A stretch of DNA of 64,000 bases, taken from NCBI RefSeq assembly GCF_900091595.1, contig NZ_FMCW01000011.1, positions 124,001 through 188,000 on the forward strand. The letters are read 5' to 3'. Positions 54,805 through 63,151 of the stretch are shown here, in pieces (positions within the stretch are counted from its first letter, which is position 1; each line of letters starts with the position of its first letter). Both the position numbers and the translations under genes were made by a program. The stretch is from Micromonospora haikouensis. Lineage in GTDB: Bacteria; Actinomycetota; Actinomycetes; Mycobacteriales; Micromonosporaceae. Under the pieces are notes generated by a model. That model saw only the letters and a list, made by a program, of their open reading frames with translations, made no database searches and was not told where the DNA came from.

Positions 54805-57786
54805 TCAGCCGGGCGGCGGCCCGTCCCCGTCCGCGCCCGCCCGGGCGAGCAGGCGTCGGGCGCGTGCCGACCACAGCCGGGCGCCCATCCGGTCGAAGAT
54901 CGCCAGCGCCCGGTCGAGGTGCTCCCGGGCCGTCGCGGGCTCGCCCCGGGCCAGGCACAGGGCGGCGAGGCTGGTCCGGGCGTACGCCTCCCAGCGCAGG
55001 TCGGCGTGCGCGACGAAGACCGCCAGGGCGGCTGCCAGCTCCGCCTGCGCCTCGTCCAGCCGGCCGGACCCGGTGAGCGCGTCGCCCAGCCCGCGCCGGG
55101 CGTACGCCTCGCCGAGCGGGTCGGCGACCTCGGCGAAGGTCTCCCGACAGCGGTGGTACGTCTCCCGCGCCTCGTCGTGCCTGCCCTGCTCCACCTGGGT
55201 CATGCCGAGCCCGAGCAGGGCCGCCGCCATGCCCAGCCGGTCGCCGAGCCGCTCGAAGTCGGCGTGGCAGTGCAGGAGGCACTCCTCGGCCTCGTCGAGG
55301 TGCCCGAGGTCCAGGTGGATGCTGCCCAGCGTGCGCCGGGCGTACGTCTCGCCGGACCGGTCGCCGAGCGCCCGGAACGCGCCGACGCTGCGCCGGGCCA
55401 CGTCCAGCGCCTCGTCGAGCCGGCCGAGCCCCCGGTACGCCACCGACAGCCCGCGCAGCGCGTGGGCGCTGCCCTGGTGCTCCCCGGCCGCCTCGAACAG
55501 CGGGAGCGCCTCGACGTACCGGCCGACGGCCCCCTCGGCGTCGCCGTGCCCCCACCGGGCGTCGCCGAGGCCGCGCAGCGCGTACGCCCTGCGGACCGGA
55601 CTGCCGATCGTCTCGGCCAGCTCCAGCGACCGCCGGAAGTACGTCTCGGCCCGGTCGAACCGGCCCCGGTCCCGGTACAGGTCGCCGAGCCGCTCGGCCA
55701 GGTCGGCGGCCACGTCGGCGTTGCCGGCCCGGTGGGCGGCGTCCTGGGCCAGCTCGTGGGTGGCCTGCCAGGCGCTCCACTGCGACCGTTCCGCCAGGAA
55801 CATGGTCGACGCCCGCGCCAGCCGCCAGGTCACCTCCCACCGCCCGGTTCGGTGCGCCTGGCCCAGGGCCGCCACGATGTCGGTCTGTTCCCGGGCGAAC
55901 CAGCGGCGCGACTCCGCCCCGAACCGGCCCGCCCCGGCGGCGCCGGTCAGCGCGGCGGCGGCCCGCTCGGCGGCGGCCACCCAGGCGGCGAAGGCACGGT
56001 CCAGGGCCGCCGCCCGGTCGCCCGCCGGCTCGGCGACGGCCGCCTGCTCCGCCGCGTACACCCGCAGCAGGTCGTGGGTGTGGTAGCGGTCCTGGTCGGC
56101 GCCGGTCAGTTGCAGCAGTTGGGCGTCCACGAGATGGTCCAGCGTGTCCTCGGCGGCGGCCGGGTCGGCGTCGAGCAGCGCGGCGGCCAGCCAGCCGGGG
56201 ACGGTGGGCTGGTCGAGCAGGGCGAGCAGGTGGAACGCCCGGCGGGCGGCCGGTTCGAGGCTGTCGTAGCTGAGCTGGAAGCTGGCCCGGACGTCGAGGT
56301 CGCCGACGCGCAGCTCGTCGAGTCGGCGCCGGCCGTCGGCGAGCCGGTCGGCGAACCGGTTCAGGCTCCAGTGGCCCCGGGTCGCCAGCCGGGCGGAGGC
56401 GACCCGGACGGCCAGCGGCAGCCGGCCGCACAGCTCGACGATCGCGCCGGCCGCCGCGGGCTCGGCCGCGACCCGGGCGGGTCCGGCCGCCGCGGCGAGC
56501 AGCTCGACGGCCTGCTCCCGGTCGAGCACGTCGAGGTGCAGCGCCCGCGCCCCGGCCAGCCCGGCCAGCGGCATCCGGCTGGTGACGACGGCGGCGCACC
56601 CCGGGCCGCCGGGCAGCAACGGTCGCACCTGCTGTTCGTCGGTCGCGTCGTCAAGCACCACGAGGACCCGGCGGTCGGCCAGCCGGCTGCGGTAGCAGCG
56701 GACCCGCTCGTCGAACTCGACCGGGAGCTGCTGGTCGGTCATGCCGAGCGCGCGCAGGAAGCGGGCCAGCACGTCCGCCGGGTCGACCCGGTGCGCGCCC
56801 TGGCCGTGCAGGCTCACGTGGAGCTGGCCGTCGGGGAAGTGCGGCCGGAGCCGGTGCGCGACGTGCACGGCGAGGCAGCTCTTGCCGACCCCGGCGGTGC
56901 CGGAGAGCGCCCAGATCCGCATCGCCGCGGCCGGCGGCCGGCCGAGGAAGGCGACGGCGTCGGCGACCTGCTCGTGCCGCCCGGTGAAGTCGGGGATGTC
57001 GGCGGGCAGCTCCGCCGGCACGGGCCGGCTGACCCGCGCCGGGGCGGCCACGGCCGGGCGGCGCAGCCCGGGGGCCAGCGCCCGCAGGGCCGGGCCGGGG
57101 GGCACGCCGAGGTCGTCGGCGAGGACCCGCTCGGCGTCCCGGTACGCGGCGACCGCCTCCGCGTGCCGGCCGGCCGCCTGGAGCGCGCGTACCTGCTGTT
57201 CCCGGAAGCGTTCGTGCAGCGGGTGGTCGGCGACCAGGCGGGTGAGCCGGGGGAGCAGGTCCTCGTGCCCGCCCAGGCGCAACGCCGTCTCCACCGACTC
57301 GCCGATCGCCCGCAGCCGGCCCTGGTCCAGCGCGGCGGCCTCGCCGCAGAGCAGGCCCCGGCCGACGAGGTCGGCCAGCGCCGGGCCGCGCCACCAGAGC
57401 AGGGCATCGTGGTACGCGTCGCGCGCGGCGGCCAGGTCGCCGCCCGCGGCCAGCCGCCGGGCTGCGGTGACCCGGGCGTCGAACTCGTCGGCGTCGAGGC
57501 GGTAGGCGCCCGGGTCGAGCCGGTAGGCCCCGTTGCCGAAGGTGAGCCCGCCGGGGAGCAGCTTGCGGAGCTGGTGCACGTAGAGCTGGAGGTTCTTCAG
57601 CGCGGACCGGGGCGGCGCGGCGGGCCACAGGGCGTCCACCAGGTCGGCGACGGCGGTCGGCCGACCCGGCCGGAGCACCAGGACGGCGAGCACCGCACGC
57701 TGCTTGGGCGGCCCCAGCGCCACCGGCTCGCCGGCCAGCTCCGCCTCGACCGGGCCGAGAATGCGAACGAGTATCCGAACCCCCAC
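54805..57786 (-). CDS. AfsR/SARP-family transcriptional regulator (NB-ARC, TPR)
   Basis: The 993-aa protein has an OmpR-like DNA-binding domain (VRILGPVEAELAG, residues 1-95), a bacterial activator domain (DEFDARVTAARRLAAGGDLA, about 98-245), an NB-ARC ATPase with P-loop ALSGTAGVGKSCLAVH (about 285-300), VLVVLDDATDEQQV and VTSRMPL, and C-terminal TPR repeats (about 640-980). This is the AfsR plan. GTG 57786 starts it; no strong ribosome site is seen. It lies between two secreted genes that share candidate SARP boxes. It is probably an ATP-switched activator. Confidence 0.95.
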   Translation of the reverse strand: MGVRILVRILGPVEAELAGEPVALGPPKQRAVLAVLVLRPGRPTAVADLVDALWPAAPPRSALKNLQLYVHQLRKLLPGGLTFGNGAYRLDPGAYRLDADEFDARVTAARRLAAGGDLAAARDAYHDALLWWRGPALADLVGRGLLCGEAAALDQGRLRAIGESVETALRLGGHEDLLPRLTRLVADHPLHERFREQQVRALQAAGRHAEAVAAYRDAERVLADDLGVPPGPALRALAPGLRRPAVAAPARVSRPVPAELPADIPDFTGRHEQVADAVAFLGRPPAAAMRIWALSGTAGVGKSCLAVHVAHRLRPHFPDGQLHVSLHGQGAHRVDPADVLARFLRALGMTDQQLPVEFDERVRCYRSRLADRRVLVVLDDATDEQQVRPLLPGGPGCAAVVTSRMPLAGLAGARALHLDVLDREQAVELLAAAAGPARVAAEPAAAGAIVELCGRLPLAVRVASARLATRGHWSLNRFADRLADGRRRLDELRVGDLDVRASFQLSYDSLEPAARRAFHLLALLDQPTVPGWLAAALLDADPAAAEDTLDHLVDAQLLQLTGADQDRYHTHDLLRVYAAEQAAVAEPAGDRAAALDRAFAAWVAAAERAAAALTGAAGAGRFGAESRRWFAREQTDIVAALGQAHRTGRWEVTWRLARASTMFLAERSQWSAWQATHELAQDAAHRAGNADVAADLAERLGDLYRDRGRFDRAETYFRRSLELAETIGSPVRRAYALRGLGDARWGHGDAEGAVGRYVEALPLFEAAGEHQGSAHALRGLSVAYRGLGRLDEALDVARRSVGAFRALGDRSGETYARRTLGSIHLDLGHLDEAEECLLHCHADFERLGDRLGMAAALLGLGMTQVEQGRHDEARETYHRCRETFAEVADPLGEAYARRGLGDALTGSGRLDEAQAELAAALAVFVAHADLRWEAYARTSLAALCLARGEPATAREHLDRALAIFDRMGARLWSARARRLLARAGADGDGPPPG

Positions 57787-57873
57787 GGCAGCCGGCGGCG
57801 CGAGCCCATCCTGACGATCAACTCAGTCGATGATTGTAGGCCCGCCCGCCGACATGCCGAGGGTGTCCCGACG

Positions 57874-57904
57874 GGTGGGCGGCGGCGCGCCGCCGCCGCC
57901 CACC
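57874..57904 (-). terminator. Hairpin terminator of the glycosidase gene
   Basis: GGTGGGCGGCGGCG (57874-57887) and CGCCGCCGCCCACC (57891-57904) pair perfectly with a 3-nt loop, 7 nt after the stop codon on the minus strand. It separates this gene from the SARP regulator. Confidence 0.8.
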
Positions 57905-57910
57905 GCGGCG

Positions 57911-60013
57911 CTAGGAGTGGTTGAACGAGTAGGTGATGGTCTCGGCCGAGTTGGTCGGCAGGCACTGTGCGACGTCGGTCTTGCAGGCCGCCGGGGCGAT
58001 GCCGAACAGGAACTGCACCGGGCCGGCGGTGAACGACCGGCTGGAGTCTGCGGTGATGCTGAGGTTGAACACGTACAGCACGTGGTCGGAGGTCTCCTGG
58101 AGGTCGGCCCCGGTGCTCGGCATGCTCGGCCGGCTCCACAGCCGGACCCACCCGCCGTTCGCGGTGTTCTGGTGGAAGCGCATGAACGGCTGGCCGCCCG
58201 GGTTGTTGCGCAGCCACTGGGTCGGCACCGCCACCGGGAACGAGACGTACTGGGTCTTGAAGTTGAGCGTCGCCCCCGAGGCGGGCCCGTAGACCCCGGC
58301 CCCCGAGCCGATCAGCGGGGCGTACGACATCCAGTCCGACCAGGGGCCGGTCATGCCGAGCCCGGCGAAGCGCACCCGGAACCGCGCCGAGGCGTCCCGG
58401 GCGGACGGCACCGGGAACCGGCTGTAGTCCGACGTCGAGCAGAGGTACTTGTCGACCGGCGAGCAGTAGCCGCTGAGCTGCTTGACCTGCCCGCCGATGT
58501 CCTGCTGGACATGCCACGACGGGTACGACGCCCCGGCGTCCACCACGTACTGCGGCAGCTCCCAGTAGCTGACCGGGTAGAGCACGTTGTTGAAGTAGGT
58601 GCGCCAGACGACCTCCTTCGGGCGCGGGCAGTGCTCGGTGGCGCCGACCCCCCGCTCCCAGACGAAGTCGCAGTACGCCCGCTTGTAGCGGGGCGGCAGC
58701 TTCGAGTAGACGCGGTCGGTGTGCGCCACCAGCCCCCAGTTCTCCGCCGGGGCGTCGGCGTTGCCCTGGTGGTAGCGGTACCAGATCGCCTGGGCGGTGT
58801 CGGCGCGGTTGGCCAGGGCGGTGAAGACGTCCTTGACGTACTGGCCCTGCTTGGCCTCCTTCTCCTCCAGGGTGGACGCGGACACGTCGTTGGAGTTGAA
58901 GCCGACCTCGGTGAGCCAGAACAGCGAGGTGGACTGCGGCACGCCCGCGGCGGTGAGCACCGCCCGGACGGCGTCGAGGCGGCCGTTGATGCCGGCCAGC
59001 AGCGTCGCCGTGGCGGTGTTGGCGTAGCCGCCGGGCAGGCTCAGCCCCATCGCGAAGGGGTACGGGTGGTAGCCGATCCCGTCGAACGGCCACGCCCCGC
59101 CGTTGGCCGAGCGGAACGCGGCGACCGAGGCGGAGCTCAGCACCCCGCTCAGGTGATTGGTGTCGTCGTTGGCGGTGCCGGAGTCGCCGCCGTCCATTCC
59201 GGGGTGCATCCCGTGCGTGATCACCTTGACCGTGCTGCCGCAGGGCTTGCTGCCGGCGAGCCGGCAGTACCGGTAGAACTTCCCGATCAGCCGGCCGTAC
59301 GCGTCGCCCGGCACCACGTACGGGCCGGGGTGCGCGGCGGTGCCGGGGTGGTACAGCTTGTTGGCCTCGTTGAGCACCTCGACGGCGGCTAGCCGGCTGC
59401 CGAACGTGGTGACCACCGACAGCGCCTTGTCGATCCACACCTTCATGAACTTCGTCGTGGTGCCGTACTCCGGATACTGGCTGACCGCCACGGAGTCCTG
59501 CAACTGGTACAGGTAGGGCTCGCTCGCCGGCACCCCGCTGTTGCTGACCCCGCCCTCGACCAGGGCGAAGTTCAGCACCGCGATGACCTTGACGTCGCTG
59601 GGCAGCTTGTCGATCAACCGGCGGTAGAGCGTGAAGTCGACGGCCGTCTCGCCGGGGGCGGCGATCTCCAGGCGTACCGTCTTGACCTTGGCCTCGACCA
59701 GGTCCTTGATCATCTGGTCCTCGAACGCGACGCGCTGCGCGTCGGTGAGGTTCGGTTCGACGGCGGGCCGCAGGCTCCACGGGCTCATGACGGCCAACCC
59801 GGTCTTCGACTGGGACGCGACGGCGGCCGGTGCGACGGCGGTCGTCACCCGGCCGGCGCTGGCCGCCGAGAGCTGTGCGGTCGTGATCTGCGCGGCGGCG
59901 GCCGGCGGCGGCCCGGCGGCCGGGTCGGCGGCGGCGGGCCGCCCGGTGCCGACCGCCGTCACGGCGACGACGGTCAGGCCGGCCAGCAGCCGGCTCGTTG
60001 CTCGGTGTCGCAT
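57911..60013 (-). CDS. Secreted clan GH-A-like glycoside hydrolase
   Basis: The 700-aa protein has a signal peptide (LLAGLTVVAVTAVGTGRPAAA). The catalytic domain (about residues 70-430) looks like a TIM barrel: strand/loop VRLEIAAPGE, the candidate acid/base Glu in AVEVLNEANKLYHPG and the candidate nucleophile in LFWLTEVGFNSND, as in clan GH-A. A C-terminal ~200-aa beta-rich domain follows (RVRFAGLGMTGPWSDW, VRLWSRPS). Substrate is unknown; a secreted polysaccharidase is likely. ATG 60013 has GGGAGAAGG upstream. Confidence 0.75.
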   Translation of the reverse strand: MRHRATSRLLAGLTVVAVTAVGTGRPAAADPAAGPPPAAAAQITTAQLSAASAGRVTTAVAPAAVASQSKTGLAVMSPWSLRPAVEPNLTDAQRVAFEDQMIKDLVEAKVKTVRLEIAAPGETAVDFTLYRRLIDKLPSDVKVIAVLNFALVEGGVSNSGVPASEPYLYQLQDSVAVSQYPEYGTTTKFMKVWIDKALSVVTTFGSRLAAVEVLNEANKLYHPGTAAHPGPYVVPGDAYGRLIGKFYRYCRLAGSKPCGSTVKVITHGMHPGMDGGDSGTANDDTNHLSGVLSSASVAAFRSANGGAWPFDGIGYHPYPFAMGLSLPGGYANTATATLLAGINGRLDAVRAVLTAAGVPQSTSLFWLTEVGFNSNDVSASTLEEKEAKQGQYVKDVFTALANRADTAQAIWYRYHQGNADAPAENWGLVAHTDRVYSKLPPRYKRAYCDFVWERGVGATEHCPRPKEVVWRTYFNNVLYPVSYWELPQYVVDAGASYPSWHVQQDIGGQVKQLSGYCSPVDKYLCSTSDYSRFPVPSARDASARFRVRFAGLGMTGPWSDWMSYAPLIGSGAGVYGPASGATLNFKTQYVSFPVAVPTQWLRNNPGGQPFMRFHQNTANGGWVRLWSRPSMPSTGADLQETSDHVLYVFNLSITADSSRSFTAGPVQFLFGIAPAACKTDVAQCLPTNSAETITYSFNHS

Positions 60014-60071
60014 GCAACCTTCTCCCTCGCCCCGGCCCGTGCCGGCCGGACTGCCGCGAGCATGCGAGCCA

Positions 60072-60090
60072 CCGGTATGCGTCCGGTATA
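60072..60090 (-). promoter_or_regulatory. SARP-type direct repeat 2
   Basis: CCGGTATG (60072-60079) and CCGGTATA (60083-60090) repeat with an 11-bp period, 59-77 bp upstream of the glycosidase start. Same word, spacing and distance as at 54762-54780. Confidence 0.7.
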
Positions 60091-60121
60091 ACCGCCGGTC
60101 GGATCAGCCGCCGGGCCGGCC

Positions 60122-60195
60122 TTCCGGGGTGGTCGTCGGCCGACGTTCCGGGGTGGTCGTCGGGCCGCCCTTCCGGGTTGATCGTCGGGCCGACC
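60122..60195. repeat. Three tandem ~24-bp repeats in a divergent promoter
   Basis: TTCCGGGGTGGTCGTCGG starts copies at 60122, 60146 and 60171 (the last with TTGATC). They lie between the glycosidase and dioxygenase genes and could be regulator-binding iterons. A -10-like TAGCGT for the dioxygenase lies at 60259-60264. Confidence 0.75.
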
Positions 60196-60302
60196 GGCGG
60201 GGCGACCATTCACAGCCCGGCCACAAGCGGGCCACAGAGGGCGCCGGCCGGGCGTGTCTAGCGTCGGGACCAGCCGACGAACACCGACCCCGGGAGGAAC
60301 CC

Positions 60303-61247
60303 ATGCGCCACGACCTCGACCACCACGAAGGGCAGCGGGTCAGCCGCCGCCGGCTGATCGCCGGGATCGGCTCGGTCGGGCTGGCCGGCCTGCTGGCGGC
60401 CTGCGGCCGGGACGGCGGCACGGTCACCACGTCCACCGGCGAGACCGTCTCCCCGCAGGCCACCGCCAGCACGTCGACCGACCTGACCGCGCTGTTCGGC
60501 GAGGCCAACACGTGCACACTGACCGCGAGCACCACCCAGGGCCCGTACTACTTCGACGCCGACAAGATCCGCAGCGACATCCGGGAGGACCGGGAGGGCA
60601 CCCGGCTGCGGGTGGCGGTCCGGGTGCAGGACAGCGAGCAGTGCGGGCCCCTGGCCAACGCCGTCGTGGAGATCTGGCACTGCGACGCCGAGGGGCTGTA
60701 CTCGGGTGCTGAGGCGCAGTCCTCCGGCGCGGGCGGCGCGCAGGGCGGCGGGGCCCCGGGCGGCGGCACCCCGCCCAGCGGCGCGCCGGACGGCACCCCG
60801 CCGAGCGGCGGCCCGGCCGGAGGGGCCCCGCCGAGCGGTGCGCCCGGCGGCGGCGCGGCACCGGGCGGCGGCTCCGAGGGGTCGGCGGCCGACCTCACGC
60901 CGACCGACGACAAGCGCTACCTGCGCGGGGCCCAGGTCACCAACTCCGACGGGATCGTCGAGTTCACCACCATCTGGCCGGGCTGGTACCGGGGCCGCAC
61001 CACGCACATCCACGCCATGGTGCACGTCGACAACAACCGGGTGCTGACCACCCAGATGATGTTCGACGAGGCCCTCAACACCAAGGTGTACGCCGCCGCG
61101 CCGTACTCGGCGCACACCGGGCGGGACACCTTCAACGACAACGACACGATCTACGCCGACAGCATGCTGATGAAGGTCGTCGAGGACGGCGACGGCTACC
61201 TCGGCGTGCTCAACTTCTCGGTCGACTCGGACCAGGACGGCGCGTGA
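60303..61247 (+). CDS. Tat-lipoprotein intradiol ring-cleavage dioxygenase
   Basis: The 314-aa protein has a twin-arginine signal with lipobox (SRRRLIAGIGSVGLAGLLAAC). The dioxygenase domain shows QGPYYFDADKI, VEIWHCDAEGLYSG and WPGWYRGRTTHIHAMVH with the Tyr and His Fe(III) ligands. A ~60-residue Gly/Pro/Ala insert (GGGAPGGGTPPSGAPDG-like repeats, 60715-60880) interrupts the domain after YSG. It would cleave catechol-type rings outside the membrane. GGAGG precedes ATG 60303. Confidence 0.9.
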   Translation: MRHDLDHHEGQRVSRRRLIAGIGSVGLAGLLAACGRDGGTVTTSTGETVSPQATASTSTDLTALFGEANTCTLTASTTQGPYYFDADKIRSDIREDREGTRLRVAVRVQDSEQCGPLANAVVEIWHCDAEGLYSGAEAQSSGAGGAQGGGAPGGGTPPSGAPDGTPPSGGPAGGAPPSGAPGGGAAPGGGSEGSAADLTPTDDKRYLRGAQVTNSDGIVEFTTIWPGWYRGRTTHIHAMVHVDNNRVLTTQMMFDEALNTKVYAAAPYSAHTGRDTFNDNDTIYADSMLMKVVEDGDGYLGVLNFSVDSDQDGA

Positions 61248-61280
61248 GCCCGCCCCGCCCCGCCCCCGCCGGGGGCGGGG

Positions 61281-61332
61281 TAAGAAGGGGACCCTTCTCT
61301 ACCGTATGCGTTAACAGGGGGCCCTTCCATAC
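61281..61332. repeat. Palindromic repeat family A, copy 7
   Basis: GAAGGGGACCCTTCTC, loop TACCGTATGCGTTAA and CAGGGGGCCCTTCC. The TTAA of the loop supplies the stop codon (61311-61313) of the convergent GNAT gene, and the right arm encodes its last residues. Confidence 0.85.
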
Positions 61333-61838
61333 AGAGCACGCGCGTAGCGGAGCTGGCGGGTGCGGGCCGTGCCGATCCGGTCCTCCCGGCGCTCGCCGGT
61401 GTGCCGCCAGCCGCCCCGCTCGTAGAAGCGCCGGGCCGGCGCGTTGCCCTCCAGCACCCACAGCACCGCCCGCGTCCGGCCCCGGTCGCGCATGGTGGCC
61501 AGCGCGTCGTCCATCAGCGCCCGGCCCGTGCCCCGGCCCCGCTCGCCAGGGTCGAGGTGGATGGCGTTGAGCAGCCCCGTCGCCGGGTCGCCCGCGTCGT
61601 CCGGGCCGACGTAGCTGAAGCCGACCAGCCGGCCGTCGCGCTCGGCGACGGTCATCAGGTGGTCGTCACGCTCCCAGGTCCACCGCTCCACCCAGTACGA
61701 CCCCATCGCCTCCTCCGTCGGGTCGGCGAGGGCCTCCGCCGGCAGGAACGACGAGTACGCCGCCACCCGGGAGCGCTGGTGCAGCGCCCCCACGGCGCGC
61801 AGGTCGTCGATGGTGGCGTGGCGGAGGGTGATCGTCAC
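61311..61838 (-). CDS. GNAT-family N-acetyltransferase
   Basis: The 175-aa protein has [30 protein letters not shown], the acetyl-CoA loop [19 protein letters not shown] and [18 protein letters not shown]. Substrate unknown. Its C-terminus (LYGRAPC) and stop lie inside repeat copy 7, so the repeat has replaced the original gene end. GTG 61838 overlaps the RNase Z stop (GTGA). Confidence 0.9.
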   Translation of the reverse strand: MTITLRHATIDDLRAVGALHQRSRVAAYSSFLPAEALADPTEEAMGSYWVERWTWERDDHLMTVAERDGRLVGFSYVGPDDAGDPATGLLNAIHLDPGERGRGTGRALMDDALATMRDRGRTRAVLWVLEGNAPARRFYERGGWRHTGERREDRIGTARTRQLRYARALYGRAPC

Positions 61839-62767
61839 CCGGCCGAGGGTACCCGCCGGGGCGGGACCGGGACGGTCGTCAGGTCCTCGGCGACGACCAG
61901 CTCACCGGCGAAGTGCTCCCGGGCCTCGTCGGCGAAGCGCCGGACGTCGCCGTAGCGCTGGGAGAAGTGGGTGAGCACCAGCGTGCGTACCCCCGACTCG
62001 GTTGCCACCCGCGCGGCCTGGCCCGCCGTGAGGTGCCCGACCTCGGCGGCGAGCGCGGCCTCGCTCGCCAGGAACGTCGACTCGATGACCAGCAGGTCGG
62101 CGTGCTCGGCGAGGGCGTACACGTTGTCGCAGAGCCCGGTGTCCATCACGAACGCGAACCGCTGCCCGGGGCGGGTCACGCTCACCTCGTCGCGGGTGAC
62201 GCGCCGCCCGCCGACGTCGAGGTGGCCGACGCGCCGCAGCTCGCCGACGGCCGGCCCGGCGATCCCGTACGCGGCCAGCCGCTGCGGCAGCATCCGGCAG
62301 CCGTCCGGCTCGACGAGGCGGTAGCCGTACGTCTCGATGGGGTGCCGCAGCCGGCGGGCCTCCAGGATGCCGCCGCCGCGCAGGGCGATCCGCTGCCCGT
62401 CGGCGCTGATCGGCTCGACGGCCAGCTCGGCGGTCTCGTGGAAGGAGCTGGCGTGCCGCAGCCGGGCGAAGTAGTCGGCCCCGCCGGCCGGGAAGTGCAC
62501 CGCCACCGGGCGCGGGACCCGGTCCAGGGAGAGCCGCTGGATGGTGCCGGGCAGGCCGAGGCAGTGGTCGCCGTGGAAGTGGGTGACGCAGATCCTGGTC
62601 AGGTCGGTGGCGGTGACGCCGGTGTGCAGGAGCTGCCGCTGGCTGCCCTCGCCCGGGTCGAGGAGGATCACCTCGTCGTCCCAGCGCAGCACGTACCCGT
62701 TGTGGTTGCGCGCCCGGGTCGGGGTCTGGCTGGCCGTCCCGAGCACCACCAGTTCACGCATGGACAC
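61835..62767 (-). CDS. rnz: Ribonuclease Z
   Basis: The 310-aa metallo-beta-lactamase-fold protein has the RNase Z motif [32 protein letters not shown] and the final His in [10 protein letters not shown]. It trims the 3' end of tRNA precursors; this matters here because the tRNA-Leu in this window encodes no CCA. GTG 62767 has GGGGAG 6 nt upstream; ATG 62761 is an alternative. A long structured leader precedes it. Confidence 0.93.
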   Translation of the reverse strand: MSMRELVVLGTASQTPTRARNHNGYVLRWDDEVILLDPGEGSQRQLLHTGVTATDLTRICVTHFHGDHCLGLPGTIQRLSLDRVPRPVAVHFPAGGADYFARLRHASSFHETAELAVEPISADGQRIALRGGGILEARRLRHPIETYGYRLVEPDGCRMLPQRLAAYGIAGPAVGELRRVGHLDVGGRRVTRDEVSVTRPGQRFAFVMDTGLCDNVYALAEHADLLVIESTFLASEAALAAEVGHLTAGQAARVATESGVRTLVLTHFSQRYGDVRRFADEAREHFAGELVVAEDLTTVPVPPRRVPSAG

Positions 62768-62794
62768 GGCGTTCTCCCCGGCGGATACATGAAG

Positions 62795-62858
62795 CGACCC
62801 CCGGGGCTTCCGTGCTCGCGCACGGGCCGGCTGGACTTGGCCGGCACCCCGGGGGTCG
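62795..62858 (-). ncRNA. Three-way-junction RNA element in the rnz leader
   Basis: P1 is a perfect 12-bp stem (62795-62806 with 62847-62858). P2 (62810-62815 with 62820-62825) has a GCGA loop. P3 (62826-62831 with 62840-62845) has an 8-nt loop. Single-stranded joints are only 0-3 nt, as in compact riboswitch-like folds. It ends 28 nt before the rnz start. Confidence 0.55.
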
Positions 62859-62954
62859 GGTGGCTGTCGTGGTTTCGCCGCACCGCTGCCACACGGTCTC
62901 GACGATCGTGCACCCGCCTCGCGGCGGGCAGGTTCTCACTGTCGAGGACAGCGG

Positions 62955-62993
62955 CTAGCGGACAGCCACCTCACGAGTCCGATTGCTATACAA
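62955..62993 (-). CDS. Leader mini-ORF upstream of rnz
   Basis: TTG at 62993 opens 12 codons, read as (L/M)YSNRTREVAVR, and stops at TAG 62955-62957. A Shine-Dalgarno perfectly complementary to the 16S 3' end lies about 8 nt upstream, far better than for most genes in the window. Three of the 12 codons are Arg. It may act as an attenuator peptide. Confidence 0.5.
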   Translation of the reverse strand: MYSNRTREVAVR

Positions 62994-63030
62994 GTCTGGA
63001 CCACCTCCTTTCCCGTGTACCGCCACGCTA

Positions 63031-63151
63031 TCCACTTCCCGGGGGCGTCGGCAACGGATTTCGACCAGCGGCTCAGGCGCGGTCGGCCGGCGCGGCCGGG
63101 GCGGGCCCGCCGAGCGCTGCCGGAGCGGCCCTCACGGCGCTGCCGGAGCGG
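63031..63151. other. Spacer between M42 peptidase and rnz leader
   Basis: No gene is seen. The word GCGCTGCCGGAGCGG occurs twice (about 63114-63128 and 63137-63151). Confidence 0.4.

Larger units (their letters stand above)
62768..63018 (-). promoter_or_regulatory. Structured 5' leader of rnz with mini-ORF
   Basis: On the minus strand a -10-like TAGCGT (63025-63030) is followed by a perfect Shine-Dalgarno (AAAGGAGGTGG, 63001-63011), a 12-codon mini-ORF, hairpin CCCGCC/GGCGGG (62913-62928) and a three-way junction (62795-62858). Both apical hairpins close on GCGA (GNRA-type) loops when read on this strand, supporting minus-strand transcription. Regulation of rnz is inferred. Confidence 0.6.

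Noticed and set aside
62668..62939. Two overlapping 61-81 aa frames in the rnz leader
   Set aside because: They cross the hairpins, lack ribosome sites and are less plausible than the 12-codon ORF with a perfect Shine-Dalgarno.
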